Shown: positions 33,003 through 40,439 of the stretch, one piece after another
Numbering within the stretch: position 1 is the first letter of the stretch
How the letters are laid out: every line of letters starts with the position of its first letter
Source: Actinomycetospora succinea
Lineage (GTDB): Bacteria > Actinomycetota > Actinomycetes > Mycobacteriales > Pseudonocardiaceae
Direction: 5' to 3'
NCBI RefSeq assembly: GCF_004363095.1
Contig: NZ_SNYO01000003.1
Coordinates: 682,001 to 746,000 of the forward strand
DNA: 64,000 nt
Notes under the pieces: generated by a model
Told to the model about the DNA's origin: nothing
Database searches by the model: none
What the model saw: the letters and a program-made list of their open reading frames with translations, nothing else
Position numbers and translations under genes: made by a program

Positions 33003-33889
33003 CACCGGTCGGCATGATCGGGCTGGGCAACATGGGCGGGCGCATGGCGCGCCGGCTCGTCGACGCCGAGTGGGAGGTCGTGGGGTACGACCCGGTGGCG
33101 TCGTGCGACGGGGTGGAGGTCGCGGCGAGCCCGGCGGCGGTGGCCGAGAAGTGCCGCACCGTGCTGCTCTCGCTGCCCGACTCCACGGTCGTCGAGCCGG
33201 TGGTGCACGAGCTGCTGCCCGCCGCGAGCGCCGGCACGACCGTCGTCGACCTCTCGACGGCGTCGCCGGAGTCCACCGTCGCGCTCGCCCGCGACGCCGC
33301 CGGGCAGGGCGTCACGTACCTCGACGCCGGCATCTCCGGCGGCGCCGCGGCCGCCGAGAAGGGCACCCTCGTGATCATGGCGGGCGGGGACGCCGCGGCC
33401 GTCGACGCGATCCGGCCGGTGCTCGCGCCGCTGGCGAAGACCGTGCACCACCTCGGCCCGGTCGGCGCCGGGCACACCGCGAAGCTGCTCAACAACTTCC
33501 TCAACGCGGTCACGCTCGCCGCGACCGCGGAGGTCATGGTCGCCGGGCAGCGCGCCGGGCTCGACCTGCGCACCCTGCTCGCGGCGATCAACGGCGGCAG
33601 CGGGCAGTCGTTCGCGTCGTCGAACCGGTTCCCGCGCATCGTCGAGGGCGACTACCTCGAGGGCGGGCTCACCAGCCGCCTGATGACCAAGGACGTCACG
33701 CTCTACACCGAGCTGCTCGGGCGGCTCGGCGTGCCGTCGCTCAACGCCGCCGGGCCCGTCGCCTCGTTCGGGATGGCGTCCCACCTCGGCTACGGCGACG
33801 TCATCTCCAACCGCGTCGTCGACGCCCTCGGCGACCTCGCCGGCGGCGTCCGCATCCAGCAGCCGTCCACCGACGAGGAGGCCTCGTGA
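32999..33889 (+). CDS. HIBADH-type NAD(P)-dependent beta-hydroxyacid dehydrogenase, copy 1
   Basis: A 296-residue enzyme of the 3-hydroxyisobutyrate dehydrogenase/tartronate semialdehyde reductase family. The N-terminal Rossmann motif is VGMIGLGNMGGRMA. The substrate-binding DAGISGGAAAAEKGTL replaces the usual DAPVSGG. The catalytic lysine is in HTAKLLNNFLNAV. It oxidises a beta-hydroxyacid or reduces the semialdehyde. A second, diverged copy lies at 34664 in the same operon. It has 4-bp overlaps on both sides. Confidence 0.92.
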   Translation: MTPVGMIGLGNMGGRMARRLVDAEWEVVGYDPVASCDGVEVAASPAAVAEKCRTVLLSLPDSTVVEPVVHELLPAASAGTTVVDLSTASPESTVALARDAAGQGVTYLDAGISGGAAAAEKGTLVIMAGGDAAAVDAIRPVLAPLAKTVHHLGPVGAGHTAKLLNNFLNAVTLAATAEVMVAGQRAGLDLRTLLAAINGGSGQSFASSNRFPRIVEGDYLEGGLTSRLMTKDVTLYTELLGRLGVPSLNAAGPVASFGMASHLGYGDVISNRVVDALGDLAGGVRIQQPSTDEEAS

Positions 33890-34275
33890 AGATCGTCCAC
33901 GCCCGCGCCGACGGCGCGAGCGCCGAAGCCCGCAGCGCCACCTTCACCGGCACGGTGTGGGGCGACCCCGTCCTGCCGACCACCGACGGCACCACGATCA
34001 ACTCGGTGACGTTCACGCCGGGCGCGCGCACCTTCTGGCACCACCACGAGGGCGGGCAGATCCTGCACGTCACCGCCGGGACCGGCTGGGTGTGCACGCA
34101 CGGCGAGGCGCCGCAGCCGCTGCGGGCCGGCGACGTCGTGTGGGTCCCGCCGGGCGAGCAGCACTGGCACGGCGCGGGCCCCGGTTCGATCATGACGCAC
34201 CTCGCGGTCTCGCTGGGCACGACGACCTGGCTGCACGAGGTGTCGGCCGACGAGTACGGGCAGGCCGGCCAGTGA
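33886..34275 (+). CDS. cupin domain protein
   Basis: A 129-residue single-domain cupin. Motif 1 is TFWHHHEGGQILHVTAGTG, with the metal-binding His, His and Glu-equivalent. Motif 2 is GDVVWVPPGEQHWHG with the second histidine. Small cupins of this type often accompany carboxymuconolactone decarboxylase-family genes, and the PcaC-like gene follows directly here. It could be an isomerase, a dioxygenase or a tautomerase-like helper. It has 4-bp overlaps on both sides. Confidence 0.9.
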   Translation: MKIVHARADGASAEARSATFTGTVWGDPVLPTTDGTTINSVTFTPGARTFWHHHEGGQILHVTAGTGWVCTHGEAPQPLRAGDVVWVPPGEQHWHGAGPGSIMTHLAVSLGTTTWLHEVSADEYGQAGQ

Positions 34276-34667
34276 GCGGGCGCAACGGCACCGACGACCG
34301 CTTCGAGCGCGGCCTCGCGGTGCGCAAGGAGGTCGTCGGCGAGGCCCACGTCGAGCGCTCGATGGCGAACGTCAGCGACTTCTCCCGGCCCATGCAGGAC
34401 TGGGTGACGCGTGCCTGCTGGGGCGAGGTCTGGGACCGGCCGGGGCTCGACCGGCGCACGCGCAGCCTGCTCAACCTCGTCATGCTCACCGCGCTGGGGC
34501 GCTCGCACGAGCTCGCGGTGCACGTGCGCGGCGCGCTGACCAACGGGTGCACGACCGAGGAGATCCAGGAGGCCCTGCTGCAGGCGGCCGCGTACTGCGG
34601 CGCCCCGGCCGGGCTCGAGGCGTTCCGGGTGGCCGAGAAGGTGCTCGCCGAGGAGGGCCGGCTGTGA
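34272..34667 (+). CDS. carboxymuconolactone decarboxylase family protein (PcaC-like)
   Basis: A 131-residue protein strongly resembling PcaC, gamma-carboxymuconolactone decarboxylase of the protocatechuate pathway. It has RKEVVGEAHVERSM, RACWGEVWDRPGLDRRTRSL and ALGRSHELAVHVRGALTNG. The family lacks the AhpD-type CxxC and decarboxylates a muconolactone-type acid. No ring-cleavage dioxygenase or other pca gene is present, so the substrate is likely a different lactone acid. It has 4-bp overlaps on both sides. Confidence 0.9.
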   Translation: MSGRNGTDDRFERGLAVRKEVVGEAHVERSMANVSDFSRPMQDWVTRACWGEVWDRPGLDRRTRSLLNLVMLTALGRSHELAVHVRGALTNGCTTEEIQEALLQAAAYCGAPAGLEAFRVAEKVLAEEGRL

Positions 34668-35527
34668 ACACCGTCGGGTTCGTCGGCCTCGGGCACATGG
34701 GCACGCCGATGGTGTCGCGGCTGGTGGGCGCCGGGGTGACCGTCCGGGCGTACGACGCGTCCCCGCACGCCCGCTCGGCGTTCGCGGAGACTGTCCCGGG
34801 CGCCACGGTCGTGGACGACGCGGCCGCGACCGCCGACGGCACCGACGCGGTGCTGCTCTGCCTGCCGAACTCCGACGTCGTCGAGGCGGTGGTGGCCGAG
34901 CTCGACGCGGCGCGGGTGATCGTCGACATGAGCTCCTCGGAGCCCCTGCGGACGCGGGCCCTCGCGGCCCAGCTGGCCGACACCGGCCGCGTGCTGGTCG
35001 ACGCCCCGGTCTCCGGCGGCGTCTCCGGGGCGCGGGCCGGGACGCTCGCGGTGATGGTCGGCGGGCCGGACGACGTCGTCGCCGACCTCGAGCCGGTGCT
35101 CGCCGCGATGGGCCGCCCGCGCCACGTCGGGCCGGTCGGGGCGGGGCACGCGCTCAAGGCGCTGAACAACCTCATGTCCGCCGCGCACCTCGTCGCGAGC
35201 TCCGAGGCGGTGCTCGTCGGCGAGGAGTTCGGGCTCGACCCGGCCGTGATGCTCGAGGTCGTCAACGGCTCGTCGGGGCGCAGCGGCTCGACCGAGAACA
35301 AGTGGCCGAACCACATCCTGCCCGGAACCTACGGGGCCGGCTTCGGGATCGGCCTCATGGTCAAGGACATCCACATCGCCCTCGACCTCGCCGGGAGCAC
35401 GAGCGTCCCCACCCGGCACGCGGCGGCGACCGTCGCGCTCTGGGACGAGGCCCTCGCCGCGCTGGGGCCGACCGCGGACCACACCGAGATCGCCCGCTGG
35501 TTGCGGGAGAAGGCGGGAGAGTCATGA
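34664..35527 (+). CDS. HIBADH-type NAD(P)-dependent dehydrogenase, copy 2
   Basis: A 287-residue paralogue of the protein at 32999. It has NTVGFVGLGHMGTPM (cofactor motif), VLVDAPVSGGVSGARAG (the standard substrate loop) and GHALKALNNLMSA (catalytic lysine). It keeps the canonical DAPVSGG that copy 1 has changed, so the two probably act on different beta-hydroxyacids or at two steps. The start is a GTG, with 4-bp overlaps on both sides. Confidence 0.92.
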   Translation: MNTVGFVGLGHMGTPMVSRLVGAGVTVRAYDASPHARSAFAETVPGATVVDDAAATADGTDAVLLCLPNSDVVEAVVAELDAARVIVDMSSSEPLRTRALAAQLADTGRVLVDAPVSGGVSGARAGTLAVMVGGPDDVVADLEPVLAAMGRPRHVGPVGAGHALKALNNLMSAAHLVASSEAVLVGEEFGLDPAVMLEVVNGSSGRSGSTENKWPNHILPGTYGAGFGIGLMVKDIHIALDLAGSTSVPTRHAAATVALWDEALAALGPTADHTEIARWLREKAGES

Positions 35528-36285
35528 CGCTGACCGACGAGCAGCAGGCCATCAAGGACGAGTTCGTCCGCGTCCGCGGGACCTGGGGCGAGCCCTGGGA
35601 GCGCATGCTCGAGCTCGACCCGGCGTTCGTGCGCGCCTACCTCGACTTCTCCGCGGTGCCGTGGCGCCGCTCGCCGGGAGCGCTGTCGCCGAAGGTCCGC
35701 GAGCTGCTCTACATCGCCGTCGACGCCGCCGCGACCCACCTCTACACGCCGGGCGTGCGCCAGCACGTGGCGGCCGCGCTCGACGCCGGGGCGACGCCGC
35801 AGGAGATCATGGAGGTCCTCGAGCTCACGAGCACGCTGGGCATCCACGCCGCCAACATCGGGGTGCCGCTGCTGGTCGAGGTGCTCACCGAGGAGGGCCT
35901 GCGCGACGGGCCGGCGCCGCTCGACGAGCGCCAGGAGCAGCTCAAGGCCGAGTTCACCAAGACCCGCGGCTACTGGCACACCTTCTGGGACGAGATCCTC
36001 GAGCTCGACCCGGACCTGTTCGAGGCCTACGTCGCGTTCTCCTCGGTGCCCTGGCACACCGGCACGCTCGAGCCGAAGGTCAAGGAGCTCGTCTACTGCG
36101 CCTTCGACGCCTCCGCGACCCACCTCTACGTGCCGGGCCTCAAGCTGCACCTGCGCAACGCGCTGGGCCACGGCGCGAGCGTCGCGGAGATCCTCGAGAT
36201 GTTCGAGATCGCCAGCGTCGTCGGCATCCACGCGGCGACGACTGCGGCGCCGATCCTGGCCGAGCTGGCGGAGCAGCGGTCGTGA
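35524..36285 (+). CDS. tandem carboxymuconolactone decarboxylase-like protein
   Basis: A 253-residue protein made of two copies of a CMD-like helical domain, residues 1-125 and 130-253. Compare KDEFVRVRGTWGEPWERML with KAEFTKTRGYWHTFWDEIL, and the two ATHLYTPGV/ATHLYVPGL segments. The AhpD-type CxxC is absent: the usual cysteine region reads AVDAAATHLY and AFDASATHLY, but the histidine is kept twice. It may decarboxylate or lactonise an intermediate, or bind it as a helper. It has 4-bp overlaps on both sides. Confidence 0.85.
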   Translation: MTLTDEQQAIKDEFVRVRGTWGEPWERMLELDPAFVRAYLDFSAVPWRRSPGALSPKVRELLYIAVDAAATHLYTPGVRQHVAAALDAGATPQEIMEVLELTSTLGIHAANIGVPLLVEVLTEEGLRDGPAPLDERQEQLKAEFTKTRGYWHTFWDEILELDPDLFEAYVAFSSVPWHTGTLEPKVKELVYCAFDASATHLYVPGLKLHLRNALGHGASVAEILEMFEIASVVGIHAATTAAPILAELAEQRS

Positions 36286-37109
36286 CCGCCGCGCTGTCGG
36301 ACGTCGAGACGACCGTCCCGGAGCCCGCCGACCAGGTCCTCTCGGTGCGCTACGCCGGGCGGACGGTGCGGCGCAGCGACGTCCTGCACGACTACGCCGC
36401 CTACGGCGAGCCCGACGGCGACCTCGAGATGGACTACAACTTCTACGTCGTCACCGGCCCGGATGGCATCACGCTGTTCGACACCGGCTACGACGTCGCC
36501 GCGCGCGACTGGCTCGGCGAGATCCCCGGGACGACCACCCCGGAGTGCCTGGACCTGCTCGGCATCGACCCGCGCGACGTCGTCCGCGTCGTCACCTCGC
36601 ACTTCCACTACGACCACATCGGGCACCTGGCGCTCTTCGAGCGCGCCGAGGTCGTGGCCGCGCGCGAGGAGTACGACTACTGGTCGGGCAAGCGGGCCCG
36701 CGACGGGCTGGCCGGCGAGTTCGCGACCGACGCCGACCTCGACGCCGTCGAGCGCGCCCGCGCCGAGGGCCGCCTGACGCTGCTGGACGGGCCGACGCGC
36801 GTGGCGCCGCACCTGACCGTCGTGCCGGTCGGCGGGCACACGCCGGGGGAGTCGTTGCTGGTGGTGGGCACCCGGGAGCGTCCCCTGCTGCTCGCCGCGG
36901 ACGCGGCGCACTTCGGGATCCAGGTCGAGAACGACTGGCCGTTCTTCGCGTTCACCGACCTCGACCGCATGCGCCGGGGGCTCGGGCGCATCCACGCCGT
37001 GGCCCACGCGCTCGGCGCCACGGTGGTGCCCGGCCACGACGGGCGCACCCGTCACGAGCACCCGGCGGCGCCCGGACCGGGTGGTCGCGTCGCCGTCGTG
37101 CTGGGCTGA
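36282..37109 (+). CDS. MBL-fold hydrolase, AHL-lactonase-like (second in operon)
   Basis: A 275-residue metallo-beta-lactamase-fold enzyme related to the operon's protein at 31366. The metal motif is TSHFHYDHIG, with GGHTPGES, LAADAAHFG and VPGHDGR supplying the remaining ligands. It starts with an extra 20-residue N-terminal stretch. Two related lactonases in one operon suggest two lactone intermediates, or a nested set of substrates. The GTG at 36282 overlaps the previous stop by 4 bp. The GntR gene follows after a 31-bp gap. Confidence 0.9.
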   Translation: MTAALSDVETTVPEPADQVLSVRYAGRTVRRSDVLHDYAAYGEPDGDLEMDYNFYVVTGPDGITLFDTGYDVAARDWLGEIPGTTTPECLDLLGIDPRDVVRVVTSHFHYDHIGHLALFERAEVVAAREEYDYWSGKRARDGLAGEFATDADLDAVERARAEGRLTLLDGPTRVAPHLTVVPVGGHTPGESLLVVGTRERPLLLAADAAHFGIQVENDWPFFAFTDLDRMRRGLGRIHAVAHALGATVVPGHDGRTRHEHPAAPGPGGRVAVVLG

Positions 37110-37140
37110 TCGGCCCGTCGCGGCGTGGGATCATCGAGCC

Positions 37141-37815
37141 GTGACGTCGTCGGTGTGGGGCTCCGAGCCGCTGCCGCGGGTCGCCGCGCCGCTGCGCGAG
37201 CAGGTCACCGACCGGGTCCGCGCGGCGATCCTCGACCTGCGGCTGAAGCCCGGCGAGCGGCTGATCGAGCGCGAGCTCACCGAGAACCTCGGGGTGTCGC
37301 GGGCGACGGTGCGTGAGGTCATCCGCCAGCTCGCCGCCGAGGGCCTGGTCACCGTCGTCCCCCAGCGCGGGGCCGAGGTCACCTCGCTCTCGGCGTCCGA
37401 CGCCGCCGACATCTACGAGATGCGCGCGTCCCTCGAGGCCCTCGCCGTCCGCCGGTTCGTGCAGCGGGCGGGCGACGAGCAGGTCCGCGCGCTGCGCGAG
37501 GCCGTCGACGAGATCGCCCGCAGCGCCGGGGGCGCCGGGGACCACCTCGGCGCCAAGGACCGGTTCTACGAGGTGCTCATGGAGGGCTCGGCGAGCGGAC
37601 CGCTGCAGCAGACCCTCGCCGGCCTGCAGGCCCGCGTGCGCCTGCTGCGCGCGACGTCGCTGTCCGTCCCCGGTCGGCCCGCGCGCGCCGCGGAGGAGCT
37701 GCGTGCCGTCGTCGACGCGATCGAGGCCCGCGACGCGGACGCCGCCGCCGACGCGTGCGTGCAGCACATCCGCAACGCCGCCGAGACGGCGGTGATGCGC
37801 CTCCGGCGCACGTGA
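37141..37815 (+). CDS. GntR/FadR-family (FCD) regulator of the catabolic operon
   Basis: A 224-residue regulator. The winged helix has DRVRAAILDLRLKPGERL and ERELTENLGVSRATVREV. The FCD ligand domain follows with DIYEMRASLEALAVRRF, HLGAKDRFYEVL and a final CVQHIRNA that carries FCD metal-binding residues. Members of this branch bind organic acids and repress catabolic operons. It is the last gene of the ten-gene unit, 31 bp after the MBL gene, so the operon probably controls its own level. Its last codons (MRLRRT) lie within the long palindrome at 37794-37869. Confidence 0.93.
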   Translation: MTSSVWGSEPLPRVAAPLREQVTDRVRAAILDLRLKPGERLIERELTENLGVSRATVREVIRQLAAEGLVTVVPQRGAEVTSLSASDAADIYEMRASLEALAVRRFVQRAGDEQVRALREAVDEIARSAGGAGDHLGAKDRFYEVLMEGSASGPLQQTLAGLQARVRLLRATSLSVPGRPARAAEELRAVVDAIEARDADAAADACVQHIRNAAETAVMRLRRT

Positions 37816-37869
37816 GTGATCTGGGTCGTCAGGACGACCCAGATCACTCACGTGCGCCGAAGGCGCATC
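37794..37869. repeat. palindromic repeat, copy 3, extended to 76 bp (bidirectional terminator)
   Basis: The 46-bp core (37809-37854) has 22-bp perfect arms around AG. The symmetry continues outward for another 15 bp with a single mismatch (GATGCGCCT side arms). It therefore covers the 3' ends of the convergent GntR and GGDEF genes, including the GntR stop codon. Confidence 0.88.
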
Positions 37870-38893
37870 AGGCGGTCGACAGGTCCGGGGGCTCCGGGCG
37901 GGGGTTCGGGACCCCGCGGTCGCCGCCGCGCCGGGCGCGCTTGTCCGCGTACATCAGCGAGTCCGCCTCGGCGCACGCGCCGGGGAAGCCGCCGGCGACC
38001 GTGAACGGCGCGGCGCCGATCGAACAGGGGACGCCCGCGGAGTCGAGCGCGTCGCGCAGCCGCTCGACGAGCTTCTGCGTGTCCTCGACCCCGATCTGCG
38101 CGACCAGCGCGAACTCGTCGCCGCCGAGGCGCGCGAGCGGGTCGGTGCTGCGGATCGTCGAGCGCAGGACCGCGGCGCAGTGGCGCAGGTGGCGGTCGCC
38201 GGCGTCGTGGCCCTCGGTGTCGTTGACGACCTTGAGGTTGTCGAGGTCGAGCATCACCACCGAGGCCGGGTCGCCGAAGCGCCGGAACCGCTCGTCCTCG
38301 CGCGTGAGCCAGCGCTCCCAGCCGCGGCGGTTGAGCAGCCCGGTCAGGGGGTCGCTCTCGGCGTCGCTGACGGCGCGCTCGAGCGCGCGGGCCGAGTCCA
38401 CCGCGGCCGTGTCGGCCTCGAGCACCGAGGACAGGAGGCTGGAGAGCAGGTCGAGCAGCGGCTCCTGGTCGACGGTCTCGGGGGCGACCGGTCGCCGGTT
38501 CATCCCGACGACCGTGCCCCACAGGCTCCCGTCGCCGCTGACGATCGGCGTGCCGACGTAGGTGCCGACCTCCATCCCGTGCGCCGCCGCCTCGGACGCG
38601 ATGCGCGCGAGGTCGGGCACGGTGCGGGTGTCCGGGACGATCCGCGGCGCGGTCCCGGCGACCATGTACTGGCACATCGAGCTGGACCACAGCGCCGTCT
38701 GGCCGGGCGTGAGCCCGTAGTCGGAGTCGGTGGTGACCAGCATCGTCTGATGGCCGTCGGCGACCCGGGTCACGGCCCAGGCGTCGAGCGGGACCACGCG
38801 CGACAGGTAGTCGACCACCATGCGGCAGGCGGTGTCGAAGGCCCGCGGTGGCGCGAGCTCCGCAGCCACCCGCAGGTCCTGGGTGGACGTCAC
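37868..38893 (-). CDS. GAF-GGDEF diguanylate cyclase
   Basis: A 341-residue protein. Residues 20-165 are a GAF-like sensor domain (FDTACRMVVDYLSRVV, GMEVGTYVGTPI). Residues 180-335 are a GGDEF domain with VMLDLDNLKVVND and the intact active site RLGGDEFALVAQ. It should make cyclic di-GMP. No EAL domain or membrane segment is present, so the signal is cytosolic. The GTG at 38893 is chosen for the GGGGGGAGGA ribosome site right upstream; longer in-frame starts lack one. Confidence 0.92.
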   Translation of the reverse strand: MTSTQDLRVAAELAPPRAFDTACRMVVDYLSRVVPLDAWAVTRVADGHQTMLVTTDSDYGLTPGQTALWSSSMCQYMVAGTAPRIVPDTRTVPDLARIASEAAAHGMEVGTYVGTPIVSGDGSLWGTVVGMNRRPVAPETVDQEPLLDLLSSLLSSVLEADTAAVDSARALERAVSDAESDPLTGLLNRRGWERWLTREDERFRRFGDPASVVMLDLDNLKVVNDTEGHDAGDRHLRHCAAVLRSTIRSTDPLARLGGDEFALVAQIGVEDTQKLVERLRDALDSAGVPCSIGAAPFTVAGGFPGACAEADSLMYADKRARRGGDRGVPNPRPEPPDLSTA

Positions 38894-39119
38894 GATTCCT
38901 CCCCCCGGCAGGTACGGCCCTCCCGACCGCTGCCGTCGTCGTCCCAAGTGTGGCCACTTCGTGCGTACCCCGGTCGTCCAGGTCCCGCTCATCACCCGTC
39001 TTGGCGGATCTCGCACCGTCTCGGGTTCTCTAGCGTCATCGCGAGACGGCGGGATACACCCGGATGCGCGCGCGATCCTCGGGCTCTCTACGACTGTCTA
39101 GCGATCGGGCGAGACAGCG
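38894..39119 (-). promoter_or_regulatory. leader/promoter region of the GGDEF gene with repeated motifs
   Basis: In this 226-bp gap CTCGGGTTCTCTA (39020-39032) recurs as CTCGGGCTCTCTA (39078-39090). A second pair of related strings, TCTAGCG...GCGAGAC, lies at about 39029-39048 and 39098-39115. CCGTCTCG/CGAGACGG and CTGTCT/AGACAG inverted repeats overlap them. This looks like a duplicated regulator-binding site upstream of the cyclase. I see no known c-di-GMP riboswitch motif. Confidence 0.45.
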
Positions 39120-40319
39120 CTAGCGAGCGTCAGAGAACCGGACCCCGGAGCGCCAGACGGCGCGGACGTCGCGGGTCGCGGTGACGTCGGTGAGCGGGTC
39201 GCCCGCGACGAGCAGCAGGTCGGCGCGCTGCCCCGGGGCGATCCGGCCGCGGTCGGCGAGCCCGAAGACGTCGGCGGGCACCGACGTCGCGGCCCGCAGC
39301 ACCTGGCGCGGGGACATCCCGGCGCGGGCGAGCAGGTCAAGCTCGAGGTGCATCGACGCGCCGTGGAGCACGGCCGCCGCGTGGCCCGGGACGTCGTTGG
39401 CGTCGGTGCCGACGAGGATCGTCGCGCCGCCCTCGGCGAGGCGCGCGAGGTTCTCGGCCGCGTGGTCGTAGGAGGTGCCGGGGCGGTCGCTGACCGGGAG
39501 GTGGCCCCGGTCGCCCGCCCGCAGCGCGTCGGCGACCTCGCGGTCGAGGCCGGCGAGCAGGCGCGGGTCGGCGAGCAGCTCGTCGGTGCTCCGGGCGTCG
39601 GCGCGGGCCCGCATCATCGCCAGGGTCGGGCAGACGACCAGGGCGGCGAGGTCGAGGTCGTCGTCGAGCGGACCGTCGAGCGGCAGGTGGGTGAGGACGT
39701 CGACACCCGCGTCGACCGCGGCGCGGAAGGCCCAGCGGGTCGGGGCGTGGGCGACGGTCAGCAGGCCGTGGGCGCGGGCCGCGGTGCACACGGCGGTCAC
39801 CGTCTCCGGGCTGAGCACGGGGCGGTCGACGTCGGCGGGGTTCTCGACGAAGACCTTGATGTAGTCGGAGCCCTCGCGGGCGCGCTCGACGACGAACTGC
39901 TCGGCGTCCTCGGGGCGCGAGAGCCCGGGCATGTGCCAGCCGGAGGGGTCGGGCGGCACGATCACCGCGGGCCAGCCGTCGACGGCCCCGGCCATGAGCC
40001 CGGAGCTGCGCAGGTCCGCCTCGTCCGTGCGCGTCGCCGCGCGTCCCCGGAGCACCGCGGTGAACTGCGGCGGCGCCGAGAACATGTCGAGCACCGTGGT
40101 CACGCCGTACCGCAGGTCCTGGCCGATGTTGCCGGCGCCGCGCAGGTGCACGTGGGCGTCGATCAGCCCCGGGAGCAGCGTCATCCCGCGTCCGTCGACG
40201 TCGCCGTCGTGCTCCGAACCCGGCCGGACGGCGGTGATGACCCCGTCCTCGACGGTCACGCTCGCCGTGCCGAGCACGTCGGTCCCGTCGAACACCCGCG
40301 CACCGGAGATGGTCGTCAT
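39120..40319 (-). CDS. amidohydrolase family protein
   Basis: A 399-residue metal-dependent hydrolase of the imidazolonepropionase/dihydroorotase-like superfamily. The beta-1 motif is DAHVHLRG; other ligands lie in YIKVFVENP (lysine position), VAHAPTRWAF and THLPLDG; the last aspartate is in VGTDANDVPG. The N-terminal beta sandwich (ISGARVFDGTDVLG) and the tail GRIAPGQRADLLLVAGDPL are typical. It probably hydrolyses a cyclic amide, lactone-like ring or Xaa-Pro type bond. The start at 40319 follows AGGGAGG. It is the last gene of the leftward cluster, 120 bp after the MBL gene. Confidence 0.9.
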   Translation of the reverse strand: MTTISGARVFDGTDVLGTASVTVEDGVITAVRPGSEHDGDVDGRGMTLLPGLIDAHVHLRGAGNIGQDLRYGVTTVLDMFSAPPQFTAVLRGRAATRTDEADLRSSGLMAGAVDGWPAVIVPPDPSGWHMPGLSRPEDAEQFVVERAREGSDYIKVFVENPADVDRPVLSPETVTAVCTAARAHGLLTVAHAPTRWAFRAAVDAGVDVLTHLPLDGPLDDDLDLAALVVCPTLAMMRARADARSTDELLADPRLLAGLDREVADALRAGDRGHLPVSDRPGTSYDHAAENLARLAEGGATILVGTDANDVPGHAAAVLHGASMHLELDLLARAGMSPRQVLRAATSVPADVFGLADRGRIAPGQRADLLLVAGDPLTDVTATRDVRAVWRSGVRFSDAR

Positions 40320-40361
40320 GCCGTGCCTCCCTGCGGACATGCCTCAGGGTGTCATGCGTCC

Positions 40362-40439
40362 TCAAGAGCTCCAGGCGTCGAGATCGAGCGTCACCGGTGC
40401 GCCGAGGTCGACGACCGTGTCGGCGGACAAGCGCTCTGC
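40362..40439 (-). other. in-frame tail after the MBL stop, possible gene remnant
   Basis: Immediately after the stop of the MBL gene the same frame stays open for 25 more codons, ending VDLGAPVTLDLDAWSS and a second stop. This segment looks protein-like and recalls C-terminal ends of glycosidase-type proteins, so it may be the 3' remnant of a lost gene. Stop-codon readthrough is a less likely alternative. The rest of the gap (40320-40361) holds only the ribosome site of the amidohydrolase. Confidence 0.3.

Noticed and set aside
38894..39119. Cyclic di-GMP riboswitch before the GGDEF gene
   Set aside because: The conserved GEMM-type core and tetraloop receptor strings are not present on the coding strand; only local repeats and weak hairpins are seen.
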